DNA of 64,000 nt. Source: Pleurodeles waltl (taxonomy: Eukaryota > Chordata > Amphibia > Caudata > Salamandridae). Both the position numbers and the translations under genes were made by a program. Each line of letters starts with the position of its first letter. The first letter of the stretch is position 1. The stretch covers positions 1,536,536,782 through 1,536,600,781 of the forward strand of contig NC_090444.1 in the NCBI RefSeq assembly GCF_031143425.1. The letters run 5' to 3'. The notes below the pieces were generated by a model that did no database searches, was not told the origin of the DNA, and saw nothing but the letters and a program-made list of their open reading frames with translations. Shown here in pieces: positions 1-9,883 of this stretch.

Positions 1-174
1 GTACCGACCCTCGGGGAAAGCGCTAGCCCAAACGCCACACCACACAACACCATTGCTTCCTCTTCCACCTGACCCCCCCATGTCGTCAAAGCGTGATTGC
101 GTGCTGACATCATCAAAGGGTGCAAGAAGCACGGGAAGCCATTTGCTTCCAGCGTGTCTTCAAGGAGGAGGTGA
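1..174. other. unassigned sequence upstream of the piggyBac relic
   Basis: No recognisable coding or repeat signal. The piggyBac-like frame is closed by a TGA at about 172, so any upstream transposase sequence is either off the window or unrecognisable here. Confidence 0.4.
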
Positions 175-680
175 GTTTCCTCCAGGATTGACCCCTCTGG
201 TTGTCCACCCACTTTTGGAGTTAGTGAGAAAATTGTGTGGGAACTTGGTAGACGACTGTTTAACAAAGGTCACCATTTAAATGTAGATAACTTCTACACT
301 GGAGTTCAGTTGTTTAAGGAGTTGTTCAGAGTGGACACTGTTGCTTGTGGCACAATCCGCTCTAATCGGAAAGGCTATCCAAGAGAGATTGTCTGTAAAA
401 AACTTGAGAAGGGACAGTGCAGTGCCTTGCGGAATGATGAGCTGCCAGCTCTGAAATTTGTAGACAGGAAGGATGTGTACATGCTAACTACCATCCATGA
501 TGAGAGTACTTCACCTGTGGCTGTTTGGGGGCAAGTTGTTGAAGTGTGCAAACTCTGTGCATTTTAGACTACAATAAGCATATTGGTGGTGTTGATAGAG
601 TAGATCAGAGGTTGGAACCTTACACTGCTGCTCGTAAGTTTTATGTTTGGTATAAGAAATTAGCGGTTCACCTGTTCCAC
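175..680 (+). pseudogene. piggyBac transposase relic (central to C-terminal catalytic part)
   Basis: This is a fragment of a piggyBac-family DDE transposase, the nuclear enzyme that excises and inserts piggyBac elements at TTAA. In the frame through 235 one reads DPSGCPP, a short linker, EKIVWEL and then VDNFYT, which holds the second catalytic Asp. VACGTIR, NRKGYP and NDELPALK follow, all family landmarks. At about 545-560 the frame shifts, and the next frame gives DYNKHIGGVDRVDQ, with the third catalytic Asp, then ARKFYVWYKKLAVHLFH. The N-terminal half with the first Asp and the C-terminal Cys-rich tail are missing. The reading ends abruptly at about 680, where LTR sequence begins. It is a dead copy; family assignment is firm. 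Confidence 0.85.
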
Positions 681-966
681 ATTGCAACTTTATTCGTTTT
701 GACCTACAATTATCCTGATAAATATTATATATTTTTCTAAACACTGTGTGGTGTATTTTTGTGGTGCTATATGGTGGTATTGTATGATTTATTGCACAAA
801 TACTTTACACATTGCCTTCTAAGTTAAGCCTGACTGCTCGTGCCAAGCTACCAGAGGGTGGGCACAGGATAATCTTGGATTGTGTGTGAGTTACCCTGAC
901 TAGATTGAGGGCTTTTGCTTGGACAGGGGGTAACCTGACTGCCAACCAAAAACCCCATTTCTAACA
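678..966 (+). repeat. 5' LTR remnant of the gag-only LTR element (last 289 bp)
   Basis: Positions 678-966 match 6505-6793 over the same length with only about three differences seen by eye (near 887, 905 and 943). It ends CCCATTTCTAACA like every other copy of this LTR in the window. The first roughly 1.7 kb of the LTR is absent and is replaced by piggyBac sequence. The shared block begins with CACATTGCA, which also fits the piggyBac frame (His-Ile-Ala), so the exact breakpoint is hidden in microhomology. Confidence 0.85.
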
Positions 967-1161
967 TTGGTGATCAGCGGTGAGGATAGGACTTGTGTTT
1001 GTGCAGTGACATACAGTAGCTAATTATTTCACTACCTACCCACAGTTGAAGGTCAACTTGATTTTTCATCTTTTTGCTTTTGGTTCTCTGATGTCCTCCT
1101 GGATATACTATTGATATTTTGGACTTTGGATTTTGTTTTTTGCCGGTAAGATCTTATCAGA

Positions 1162-4100
1162 ATGGGATTGTGTACCTACTCATTCTTTGTGCGTACTGAC
1201 CACCTCACTAAGGCTGACCTAAGGAAGCTTTGCAGAAAATGGGGCCTTCCTGTAGCAAGGAGATCTACTAAGATGGAAATGCTACATAACTACATAGTCT
1301 GGGGGGAAGAAAGATGGGCAGAGAGAGAGGCAGCAAGAAACCAAATGACTAAGTACCCCTCAGATGAGGAGGAGGACTGCTCACATGAGGAGGAAGACTG
1401 CTCACATGAGGAGGAAGACTACTCAGATGAGGAAAGAGACCCAGAGAGAGATGAATGGCTCCGAGGTCAAAGGCGGCAGGAGCAACAGTTAGAGGAGTAT
1501 CTTGAAAGGGTTGAGGCTAAAAGACTCTTAGCCCTGGAAAAAGAAAGGATTGCAGCTCAAGAACTGAGCTGTGAAGAGCTGAAACTGGAGGCCGGAAGGG
1601 CTGAGTCCAGTTCAGATGGTGGCAGCCAAAATCTTGCATCCACTACTGCTGAAGAAGGGCACAAGCCCAGAGATGTGGTGCCCAACTTGAAGAAGGGAGT
1701 TGACACACCCCAGGTGGTTCAAGGGTATGAGGTAGTTCCCGTTATGCACAGGGTCCCTGAGAAGGATTGGGGAACTGGCACAGGGAGTCATATTCCTACT
1801 GGGGGGAGGGACACTTTACTGGCTCTAGCAGAGAGTGACAGAGAAAAGGGTTCCCCCCTGGTGGACGTCCTGGATATAGAGTGTAGAGACATCCCAGAAG
1901 AGTATGGGTTGAGTGCCAGGGACAGTCAGATACTGTCTCACCAGTCTCAGGAGGGTGATGTAGAGTGCTTTTCCAAGGCTGAGTTCCTGGATGGTTGGGT
2001 GAAGGGTACTGTGGTTAATACATGTGAAGGGCAGAGTGATGTAATTGCTGGAGAGCATATGTCTGGTCCTTATTTTCCAGAGCTACGCCAACACCAGGTG
2101 GAGTGTGAGTTCTCTGACCCCAGGGAACTTACAATGGAGACAGACTTCTGGGTGAGTACCAGAGAGTCTGAAGAGGCATTTGGGGGTGCTCCTGAAGGGA
2201 ATGGTCTAGGTGGTTCCCAGCCAAGTTAGGTGGGAGAGGATTGTAGTGTCCCAGGTAGGTCCCAGGTCCTAGAGGGTTCCCTGATGGAACACCAGGAGGG
2301 AAGCCTAGCCTGTACCGTAGGGCCACCTGTTGAGGGAAGCTCCGCAGTGTCAGAAGAACTTGGGGGCGGTGACTGTAGCCAGCATCCCAACAGTTCTGGT
2401 GTCTGGCAGTACCCCTCCTAGTGAGGGGGTGCAGAAGTCCAGACATAGGGTTGAGAGGGGGTTGCGGACCCCAGTGGAGGACCTGGAGAGTCAGGGGTCA
2501 GCTCTGAGAGCAGAGCCCCCCAGGAATGACCCAGGTGAAACCGTTTCTGGTTTGGGGGAGAACCAGACTCTGCCGGATGGGCAGAGGTCAGGAGACCTGC
2601 GCCAACCAGACTCTTGTGTGGCCCTTGGGGACGGTGTGTCCCTTGTGGGGGGTGAGAGTGCCCCCCAGGAAGTCCTGGCATGCCAGGCAAAGATTCAACC
2701 TCAGGGCGGTGACTCTGGGTTGGATAGCCAGGATCAGGGGTTAAACTCTGACCTGGTGGGGGGTAGGTGTGCCTCCCAGAAAGTCCTGGTGTGCCAGGCA
2801 ATTGTCCAACCTCAGGGTGTTGACTCTGGGTTGGATGGCCAAGTTCAGAGGTTAAACTCTGACCTGGTGGGAGGTAGGCGTGCCTCCCAGAAAGTCCTGG
2901 TGTGCCAGGCAATTGCCCAACCTCAGGGTGGTGACCCTGGGTTGGAGAACCCGGTTCAGAGGTTAAACTCTGACCTGGTGGGGGGTAGGTGTGCCCCCCA
3001 GAAAGTCCTGGTATGCCAGGCAATGGTTCAACCTCAGGGTGGTGACTCTGGGTTGGATACCCAGGTTCAGAGGTTAAACTCTGACCTGGTGAGAGGTAGG
3101 TGTGCCTCCCAGGAAGTCCTGCTGTGCCAGGCAATTGTCCAATCTCGGGGTGTTGACTCTGGGTTGGATGGCCAGGTTCAGAGGTTAAACACTGACCTGG
3201 TGGGGAGTAGGTGTGTCCCCCAGAAAGCCCTGGTGTGCCAGGCAATTGCCCAACCTCAGGGTGGTGACCCTGGGTTGGAGAACCAGGTTCAGAGGTTAAA
3301 CTTTGACCCGGTGGGGGGTAGGTGTGCCCCCCAGAAAGTCCTGGTGTGCCAGGCAGTTGTCCAACCTCAGGGTGTTGACTCTGGGTTGGATGGCCAGGTT
3401 CAGAGGTTAAACTCTGACCTGGTGTGGGGTAGGTGTGCCTCCCAGAAAGTCCTGGCATGCCAGGCAATTGTTCAACCTCAGGGTGGTGACCCTGGGTTGG
3501 ATAACCGGGTTCAGAGGTTAAACTCTGACCTGGTGAGGGGTAGGTGTGCCTCCCAGAAAGTCCTGGTGTGCCAGGCAATTGCCCAACCTCAGGGTGGTGA
3601 CCCTGGGTTGGATAACCGGGTTCAGAGGTTAAACTCTGACCCGGTGGGGGTAGGTGTGCCCCCCAGAAAGTCGTGGCATGCCAGGCAATTGTTCAACCTC
3701 AGGGTGGTGACTCTGGGTTGGATGGCCAGGTTCAGAGGTTAAACTCTGACCTGGTGGAGGGTCAGTGTGCCCTCCAGGAAGTCCTGGCGTGCCAGGCAAT
3801 TGTTCAACTTCAGGGTGGTGAATCTGAGTTGGATGGCCAAGTTCAGAGGTTAAACTCTGACCTGGCGGGGGGTAGACGTGCCCCCCAGAAAGTCCTGGTT
3901 TGCCAGGCAGTGATCCAGTCTGAGGGTACAGACCCTGGGCTGGAAGACCAGGTTCAGGGTGTCCCCCCGGACCTGAAGGGAGGGGCTACTGATAACAGTG
4001 CCCCTACCATAATGTCTTCTGAGGAGGCCACTCCTAGTTGGAGGGTGCTGGACCCCAGAAGGGAGGGTAGGGGGAGGGAAGCCTCACCCCTGGCCCGAGT

Positions 4101-4752
4101 CCAACCTGAAGGTACAGACCCCAGGTTGGAGGGCCAGTTGCAGGTTAACAGCCCTGCACTGGTGGAGGAATGGTACAGGGTGACTTCTATAAGCACCCTG
4201 ACCATGTTGAACTCTGGGGGTACCGCTCCAGGAGGGAGGGTACAGAGCCTCAGAGGGGAGGACCAGGTTCAGGCTGTCATCCCTGACCTGGTGGAAGGGA
4301 GAGTGGTTAAAGGGTGCCCAGCACCTGGGGCTACCGCCCCCCACTCTCCACAGCCACAGGGGTGGGAGAGCTTTGAGAGGCCTGGGGCCTGGCTCTCATC
4401 CCTGGCAGCTGTCAGTAACCACTGTGGCTTGCTGTCCGGGTGGACAGAGTTATCCCTGGGGAGGGGACAAGTGTCACACCCCGGGGGTAGAGTGGGCAAC
4501 ACCACTGTGTTGGTCCTGGTGGTACTATCCTGCTCCTGGGATACATCTGTGAGCAAAGTAAGGTTAGGTGCTGCACAGATGGGATCCGCAGGTAAGGAGA
4601 AAGGTTCCCCATGGGTTGGTTTAGTGGGCCCTGAGAGTATGGACAGAGGGATCCAATTGGAGTCAGGAAGGCGAAGAACTGGAGCATGCCCCTGCTGTTG
4701 TGGGCCTGGGTCCTTGTTCTGTCGCCTCAAACAGGGAAGTACATCAGGATAG
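1162..4752 (+). pseudogene. gag-like protein with SAP-like N-terminus and 37-residue repeats, broken
   Basis: The frame starts at an ATG 195 bp after the 5' LTR. Residues about 12-45 (LTKADLRKLCRKWGLPVA and onward) look like the short SAP-type helix-turn-helix found at the start of many vertebrate Gypsy gag proteins. Next come an acidic stretch with a repeated EEEDCSH motif (about residues 70-95) and a long charged helix. The protein then has no recognisable domain until about eleven tandem 37-residue repeats, followed by a degenerate tail ending at a TAG at 4750-4752, about 40 bp before the 3' LTR. It is broken at least three times: TAG at 2227-2229, a frame change between about 2330 and 2420, and loss of one G in a G-run near 3645-3652. 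The middle repeats are in frame 2 and the flanks in frame 1. A role as capsid or RNA-binding protein is inferred from position. Confidence 0.6.
2636..3960 (+). repeat. tandem 111-bp coding repeat (37 aa), about 11 units
   Basis: The phrase GTTAAACTCTGACCTGGTG recurs near 2741, 2855, 2965, 3075, 3187, 3298, 3409, 3520, 3630, 3739 and 3850, a mean spacing of 111 bp. Each unit codes for a 37-residue block with the conserved words KVLVCQA, QPQG, DSGLD and VQRLNSD. Because 111 is a multiple of three, copy-number change keeps the frame. Units after 3860 are diverged (VLVCQAVIQSEGTD). Confidence 0.9.
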
Positions 4753-4885
4753 TGATTGTTCTCCCCTGGCTTTAGGCTGGTAGGGGGTCATGTTGGACCT
4801 GGCTTTTTGACAGGGACATCCCCAAACTTTTTGCCTCCTTCCTCCTATTTTTTCTGACCGGTTGTTGTTGGCTTTTGACCTCTGG

Positions 4886-4918
4886 GCACTTTACCACTGC
4901 TAACCAGTGATAAAGTGC
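4886..4918 (+). promoter_or_regulatory. conserved stem-loop near the LTR 5' end
   Basis: GCACTTTACCACTG, then a short loop, then CAGTGATAAAGTGC forms an imperfect 14-bp stem. The same inverted repeat is visible in the other copies: near 20466-20498 and, on the minus strand, near 17049-17082 and 60534-60565. Function is unknown. Confidence 0.6.
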
Positions 4919-5715
4919 ATATGCTCTCTGTGTAAATTGTACTATTGATTGGCTTATCCCTGATTGGCTATTTAATTTGCTTATAAGTCCCTAGTAGAGT
5001 GCACTATATGTGCCTAGGGCCTGTAGATTAAATGCTGCTAGTGGGCCTGCAGCACTGGTTGTGCCACCCACTACAGTAGCCCCTTAACCTTGTCTCAGGC
5101 CTGCCATTGCAAGGCCTGTGTGTGCAGTTTCACTGCCACTTCGACAAGGCATTTAACAGTACTTGCCAAGCCTAGAACTCCCCTTTTTCTACATATAAGT
5201 CACCCCTAATGTGTGCCCTAGGTAACCCCTAGAGCCGGGTGCTATGTGGGTAAAAGGCAGGACATGTACCTGTGTAGTTATATGTCCTGGTAGTGTGAAA
5301 CTCCTAAATTTGTTTTTACACTACTGTGAGGCCTGCTCCCTTCATAGGCTAACATTGGGGCTGCCCTCATACATTGTTGAAGTGGCAGCTGCTGATCTGA
5401 AAGGAGCAGGAAGGTCATATTTAGTATGGCCAGAATGGTAATACAAAATCCTGCTGACTGGTGAAGTCGGATTTAATATTACTATTCTAGAAATGCCATT
5501 TTTAGAAAGTGAGCATTTCTTTGCACTTAAATCTTTCTGTGCCCTTCAATCCACGTCTGGCTAGGGTTAGTTGACAGCTCCTTGTGCATTCACTCAGACA
5601 CACCCCAAACACAGGGTACTCAGCCTCACTTGCATACATCTGCATTTTGAAAGGGGGCCTGGTGCATTTCTTAGACACTCTTTGAAGTCACCCCCACTTC
5701 AAAGGCACAACTTAG

Positions 5716-5722
5716 TATAAAA
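5716..5722 (+). promoter_or_regulatory. TATA box of the LTR
   Basis: TATAAAA follows CTTAG and precedes a GC-rich stretch. The solo LTR at 20371 has TATATAAA at the corresponding place (21432-21439), and the minus-strand LTR at 58930-60669 has TATAAAAA near 59607. Conserved placement supports a promoter. Confidence 0.55.
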
Positions 5723-5989
5723 CAGGGCCTCTGCCCTACCTCATCAGACACTTGCTGGAGAAGAAACCTGAACCAGAAACTACATCCTGCCAAGAAGAAC
5801 TGCCTGGCTGCTCAAAGGACTCACTTGTCTGCTTTCTACAAAGGACTGCTGCCTTGCTGTTGGCCTGCTGCCTTGCTGAACTCTTGTCTGGCTGTGAAAG
5901 TGCTCTCCAAGGGCTTGGATAGAGCTTGCCTCCTGTTCCCGGAAGTCTCAGGACCAAAAAGACTTCTCTTTTTCACTTGGACGCTCCGT

Positions 5990-6360
5990 GCGCTGAAATT
6001 TTTGACGCACAGTTTGTTCCGCGGCGAGAAAAACACCGCACACCGACGCTGATCGACGCGACGCCTTCTGGACGACCGGAACTTCCACGCACGGCTTCGC
6101 AAGGGCAACGCCGCCCGACCTCCAGAGGAGAAATCGACGCGACGCCTGCCGTGAGATCGAAATTTCGACACGCAGCCCCGCAGAACGACGCACAGCCGGA
6201 AAACAAGCAGGAAAATCCACGCACAGACCCGGGACATCTGGTAATCCCCGCGATCCACAGAAACAGACTGTCCGCGTGCCGGAAAACGACGCACGACTTC
6301 CCCGCATGAAAAATAACGACGCGAGTCTGTGTGTGCTGGGGAGAAATCGACGCACACACC
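5990..6360 (+). promoter_or_regulatory. CpG-rich block with repeated GACGC motifs in the LTR
   Basis: CGACGC and GACGCA words recur many times within 370 bp (for example near 6002, 6053, 6132, 6187, 6316 and 6346), far denser than in flanking DNA. The solo LTR at 20371 keeps a similar cluster (about 21705-21985, TCGACGCA repeated). It lies downstream of the TATA box. Whether it binds a factor is not shown by sequence. Confidence 0.5.
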
Positions 6361-6793
6361 CTTTTTCCACATATCTCTTCTTCTGTGGCCCTCTGAGGAG
6401 ATTTTCCACTCCAAACCAGGTACTTTGTGCTTGAAAGAGACTTTGTTTGCTTTTTAAAGACTTAAGACACTTTATATCACTTTTCAGTGATATCTCTACA
6501 AATTCACATTGCAACTTTATTCGTTTTGACCTACAATTATCCTGATAAATATTATATATTTTTCTAAACACTGTGTGGTGTATTTTTGTGGTGCTATATG
6601 GTGGTATTGTATGATTTATTGCACAAATACTTTACACATTGCCTTCTAAGTTAAGCCTGACTGCTCGTGCCAAGCTACCAGAGGGTGGGCACAGGATAAT
6701 CTTGGATTGTGTGTGACTTACCCTGACTAGAGTGAGGGCTTTTGCTTGGACAGGGGGTAACCTGACTGCCTACCAAAAACCCCATTTCTAACA

Positions 6794-9442
6794 CAGCTCA
6801 TCAGCTGTGAGTCACTGGTTCAGTTTATTGTCCTTTCAGTTATTAACAGTGCATTTCATTTTTGTGAAATCTCTTGTTAATAAAATTTGATCTACTGAAC
6901 CATCCTTCACGCTTGTGCCAAATCCAACCAGTATGTGTGGTAAAAATAACAAAACCTGCTCCGCTGTAATCAGGCGTCTCAGCACACCCGTGACACGATA
7001 GGTGTCTCGGGTGGGACCCCGATGATGAAGCATGCCACCAACTTGGTTGGTGGGTGAGGGGTCTTTTTAACATACCCTAAGTGCATTTCTTTTCACAATT
7101 TTAGTGTTTGGAACATCACATAAGTACGTGGACACCTCAAAATGATCTATTGCAAAACTACCTGTGTTTGGGGGGCACCTATATTTTTGGTCTGGGGTGC
7201 GGCCTTCATCTAGGGAAACCTACCAAACCCAAACATGTTTTAAAACAAGACACCCCAAAGAGTCCATGGAGGTGTGGCTTGCCTGGATCCCCCAACATTT
7301 TCTTACCGAGACTCCTCTGCAAACCTCAAAATTTGCTTAAAAAAGCATATTTTCCTCACTTTTCTTTGTAGATCACAGCTTCAGCACAGATTTCCTACCA
7401 CCCAGCATTCCCCTCAGTCTCCCAAGTAAAATCATACCTCACTTATGTGGGTCCCCAAAGCAGGGTCAGCCTAAAAGATGTATAAAAGAAAAATATGTGC
7501 TTATCAACTCGCTGTGCTAACCCCTCAATCTCTACAAGTTATTGGCATTTTTCTGTTGCAGGCACCTGGACCACCCACACAAGTGAGGTATCATTTTTAT
7601 TGGGAGACTTGGGGGATGGCTGGGTAGAAGAAAATGTGTGGCTCTTCTCAGATTCCAGAACCTTTTGTCACTGAAATGTGAGGAAAAGGTGTTTTTTGGC
7701 AACATTTCGAGGTTTGCAAAGGATTCTGGGTAACAGAACCTGGTGAGAGCCCCACAAGTCACCTCATCTTGGATTCCCTTAGGTGTCTAGTTTTCAAAAA
7801 AGTGCAGGTTTGGTAGGTGTCCCTAGGTGCCGGCTGAGCTAGAGGTCAAATTCCACAGCTAGGCACTTTGCAAAAAAACAGCTCTGTTTTCTTCGGAAAA
7901 TGTGATGTGTCCAGGTTGTGTTTTGGGCTATTTCCTGTCACAGACGCTAGGCCTGCCCACTCATGTGAGGTATCATTTTTATCGGGAGACTTGGGGAAAC
8001 GCTACGGGGATGGAAATTTGTGGCTCCTCTCAGATTCCAGAACTTTCTGTCACCATAATGAGAGGAAAAAGTGTTTTTTGGGCAAATTTTGAGGTTTGCA
8101 AAGGATTCTGGGTAACAGAACCATGTGAGAGCCCCACAAGTCACCCCATCCTGGATTCCCCTAAATGTCTGTTTTCAAAAATGCGCAGGTTTGGTAGGTT
8201 TCCTTGGGTGCCGGCTGAGCTAGAGGCCAAAATCTACAGCTAGGCACTATGCAAAAAACACGTCAGATTTCAATGTAAAAATGTGATGTGTCCATGTTGC
8301 ATTTCCTGCCACCGAGCATTAGGCCTACCCACGCAAGTGAGGTACCATTTTTATCGGGAGACTTGGGGGAACACAGAATAGCAAAACAAGTCTTATAGCC
8401 CCTTGTCTTTCTCTTAATTTTTTCCTTCCAAATGTAAGAGTGTGTAAAAAAGACGTCTATTTGAGAAATGCCCTATAATTCACATGCTAGTATGGGCACC
8501 CCTAAATTCAGAAATGTTCAAATAACCACTTCTTCCCAACACCTTATTTTGTGCCCATTTTGGAAAAACAAATGATTTCTTGATACCTATTTTTCACTCT
8601 TTATATTTCACCAAATGAATTGCTGTATCCTGGTTTAGAATGAAAACCCATTGCAAGGTGCATCTCATTTATTGGCTCTCGATACCTAGGGTTCTTGATG
8701 AACCTACAAGCCCTATGTATCCCCGCAACCAGAACAGTCCAGCAGACGTAATGGTATATTGCTTTAAAAAATCTGACATCGCAGGAAAATGTTAGAGAGT
8801 AAAACATTGAGAAAAATGGCTGTTCTTTTACCTCAATTACAATATGTTTTCATTTCAGCTGTTATTTTCTGTAGGAAACCCTTGTAGAATCTATACTAAT
8901 TACCCCTTCCAGAATTCAGAATTTTATCTACTTTTCAGAAATGTTTAGCTTTCCAGGATCCAGCATTGGTTTCACACCCATTTCTGTTACTAGCTAGAAG
9001 GAGGCTGTAAGCACAAAAAATAGTAAAAATGGGGTATGTCCCAGTAAAATGCCAAACTTGTGTTGAAAAATGTCTTTTTTTTATTCAAGTCTGCCTGTTC
9101 CTGAAAGCTGGAAAGATGGAGATTTTAGCACTGCAAACTTTTTGTTGATGCCTGTTTCAGGGAAAAAACCACAAGCCTTCTTCTGCAGCGCTTTTTATCT
9201 CATTTTAAAAAAACAAACAAAAATGTCACTGTATTTTGGCTAATTTCTTGGTCTCCTTCAGGAGAACCCTCAAAGTATGGGTAACTCTAGAATCCCGTGG
9301 ATGTTGGAAAAAAAGGACTCAAATTTGGCGTAGGTAGCTTAGGTGGACAAAATGTTATTAGGGCCTAAGCGCGCACCGCCCCAAACAGCCAAACAAATGC
9401 TTGCCATCTAAGGGGGAAAAGGCCTGGCAGCGAATGGGTTAA
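6794..9442 (+). mobile_element. piggyBac-like non-autonomous element, right end at TTAA
   Basis: The right boundary reads GCCTGGCAGCGAATGGG followed by TTAA (9439-9442); read outward this is TTAACCCATTCGCTGCC, the form of a piggyBac terminus beside its TTAA target site. No matching left end is seen, and the left limit given is only the end of the LTR. Inside are large repeated blocks: units around 7560-7830, 7890-8250 and 8270-8380 are diverged direct copies (GGTTTGCAAAGGATTCTGG, GCCGGCTGAGCTAGAGG), while 7090-7470 is an inverted copy. No coding frame is credible. Family assignment is inferred from the end and TTAA only. Confidence 0.45.
7090..8380. repeat. fold-back block: one inverted and about 2.5 direct copies of a 350-bp unit
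   Basis: At 7310-7360 the sequence GCAAACCTCAAAATTTGC and CATATTTTCCTCAC is the reverse complement of the motif GTGAGGAAAA...GAGGTTTGCAAAGG found at 7678-7720 and 8060-8105. CCTACCAAACCC near 7220 mirrors GGTTTGGTAGG at 7808 and 8190. The centre of symmetry is about 7500. Confidence 0.7.
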
Positions 9443-9883
9443 AGGAAAATGGGATGTGTTTCAAAAAGAAAATTGAAACATTTTCTTTCCATTTTTTAAG
9501 AGTAGGCAGCGGTCTATGGAACCACTGCCTGCTCTTAAAAAATGTTTTCACCCACATTCACAAAGTGATGGGGGCTCCTTTGGGACCCCTTACCATTTGT
9601 GAATGGGTTATCACCTCGTTCAAGGAATTGGTAAAATGTGAATGTTTTGAGACCACATTTTGGTCACAAAACAGTCAAATATACCAATGAAGTTTGGTAT
9701 TAAGAAGGGACACTCTATATACGCCCTTCCTAATACCAAATTGCAAAACCAGAATGCAATTTGGTAACAAGTTACAGAGTTGCATTTTGCCTTTTGTACA
9801 GTGGAAAAAGCATTTTTCCGGTTGCAAACGGCCCATCAAGCCAACTGCGACTGGAAAAATGCTTTGTACATCTCGCCCATAGT
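9443..9883 (+). mobile_element. MITE fragment related to the GGGCCAGATGTAG family
   Basis: The right end reads TTTGTACATCTCGCCCATAG, like TGCTACATCTGGCCCATAG at the end of the complete element 41931-42588. It shares that element's hairpin cassette: 9492-9542 forms a long stem (TTTTTTAAGAGTAGGCAG ... CTGCCTGCTCTTAAAAAA), and the same design is at 42190-42241. No left terminus is found, so it is probably truncated on the left. Confidence 0.55.

Larger units (their letters stand above)
967..4790 (+). mobile_element. internal region of a gag-only (non-autonomous) LTR retroelement
   Basis: The region between the two LTR copies is only 3.8 kb. It starts with TTGGTGATCAGCGG directly after the 5' LTR, the place and form of a tRNA primer-binding site (TGG start), though I cannot name the tRNA. 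A G-rich tract (TAGGGGGTCA) sits just before the 3' LTR, as expected of a polypurine tract. One long gag-like frame (from 1162 to 4752) fills almost all of it. I see no protease, reverse transcriptase, RNase H or integrase motif, so the element would depend on enzymes from an autonomous relative. A Gypsy-type affiliation is an inference from the N-terminal SAP-like motif of the protein. Confidence 0.7.
4791..6793 (+). repeat. 3' LTR (2003 bp) of the gag-only element
   Basis: It begins TGTTGGACC and ends TTTCTAACA, close to the TGTTAG...CTAACA ends of the family. Homology to the solo LTRs at 15071-17189 and 20371-22554 runs through its length: CCCCAAACTTTTTGCC near the start, a stem-loop at 4886-4918, a TATA box near 5716, a CpG-rich block at about 5990-6360 and the conserved last 300 bp. 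The flank after 6793 (CAGCT) cannot be checked for a target duplication because the 5' LTR start is lost. Confidence 0.85.

Noticed and set aside
2418..3578. 386-codon minus-strand frame with collagen-like repeats
   Set aside because: It is the mirror of the 111-bp gag repeat, which stays open on both strands because its length is a multiple of three.
5836..6571. Overlapping minus-strand frames of about 190-207 codons in the 3' LTR
   Set aside because: They fall in the CpG-rich LTR block, where stop codons are rare by composition; the solo LTRs have similar accidental frames.
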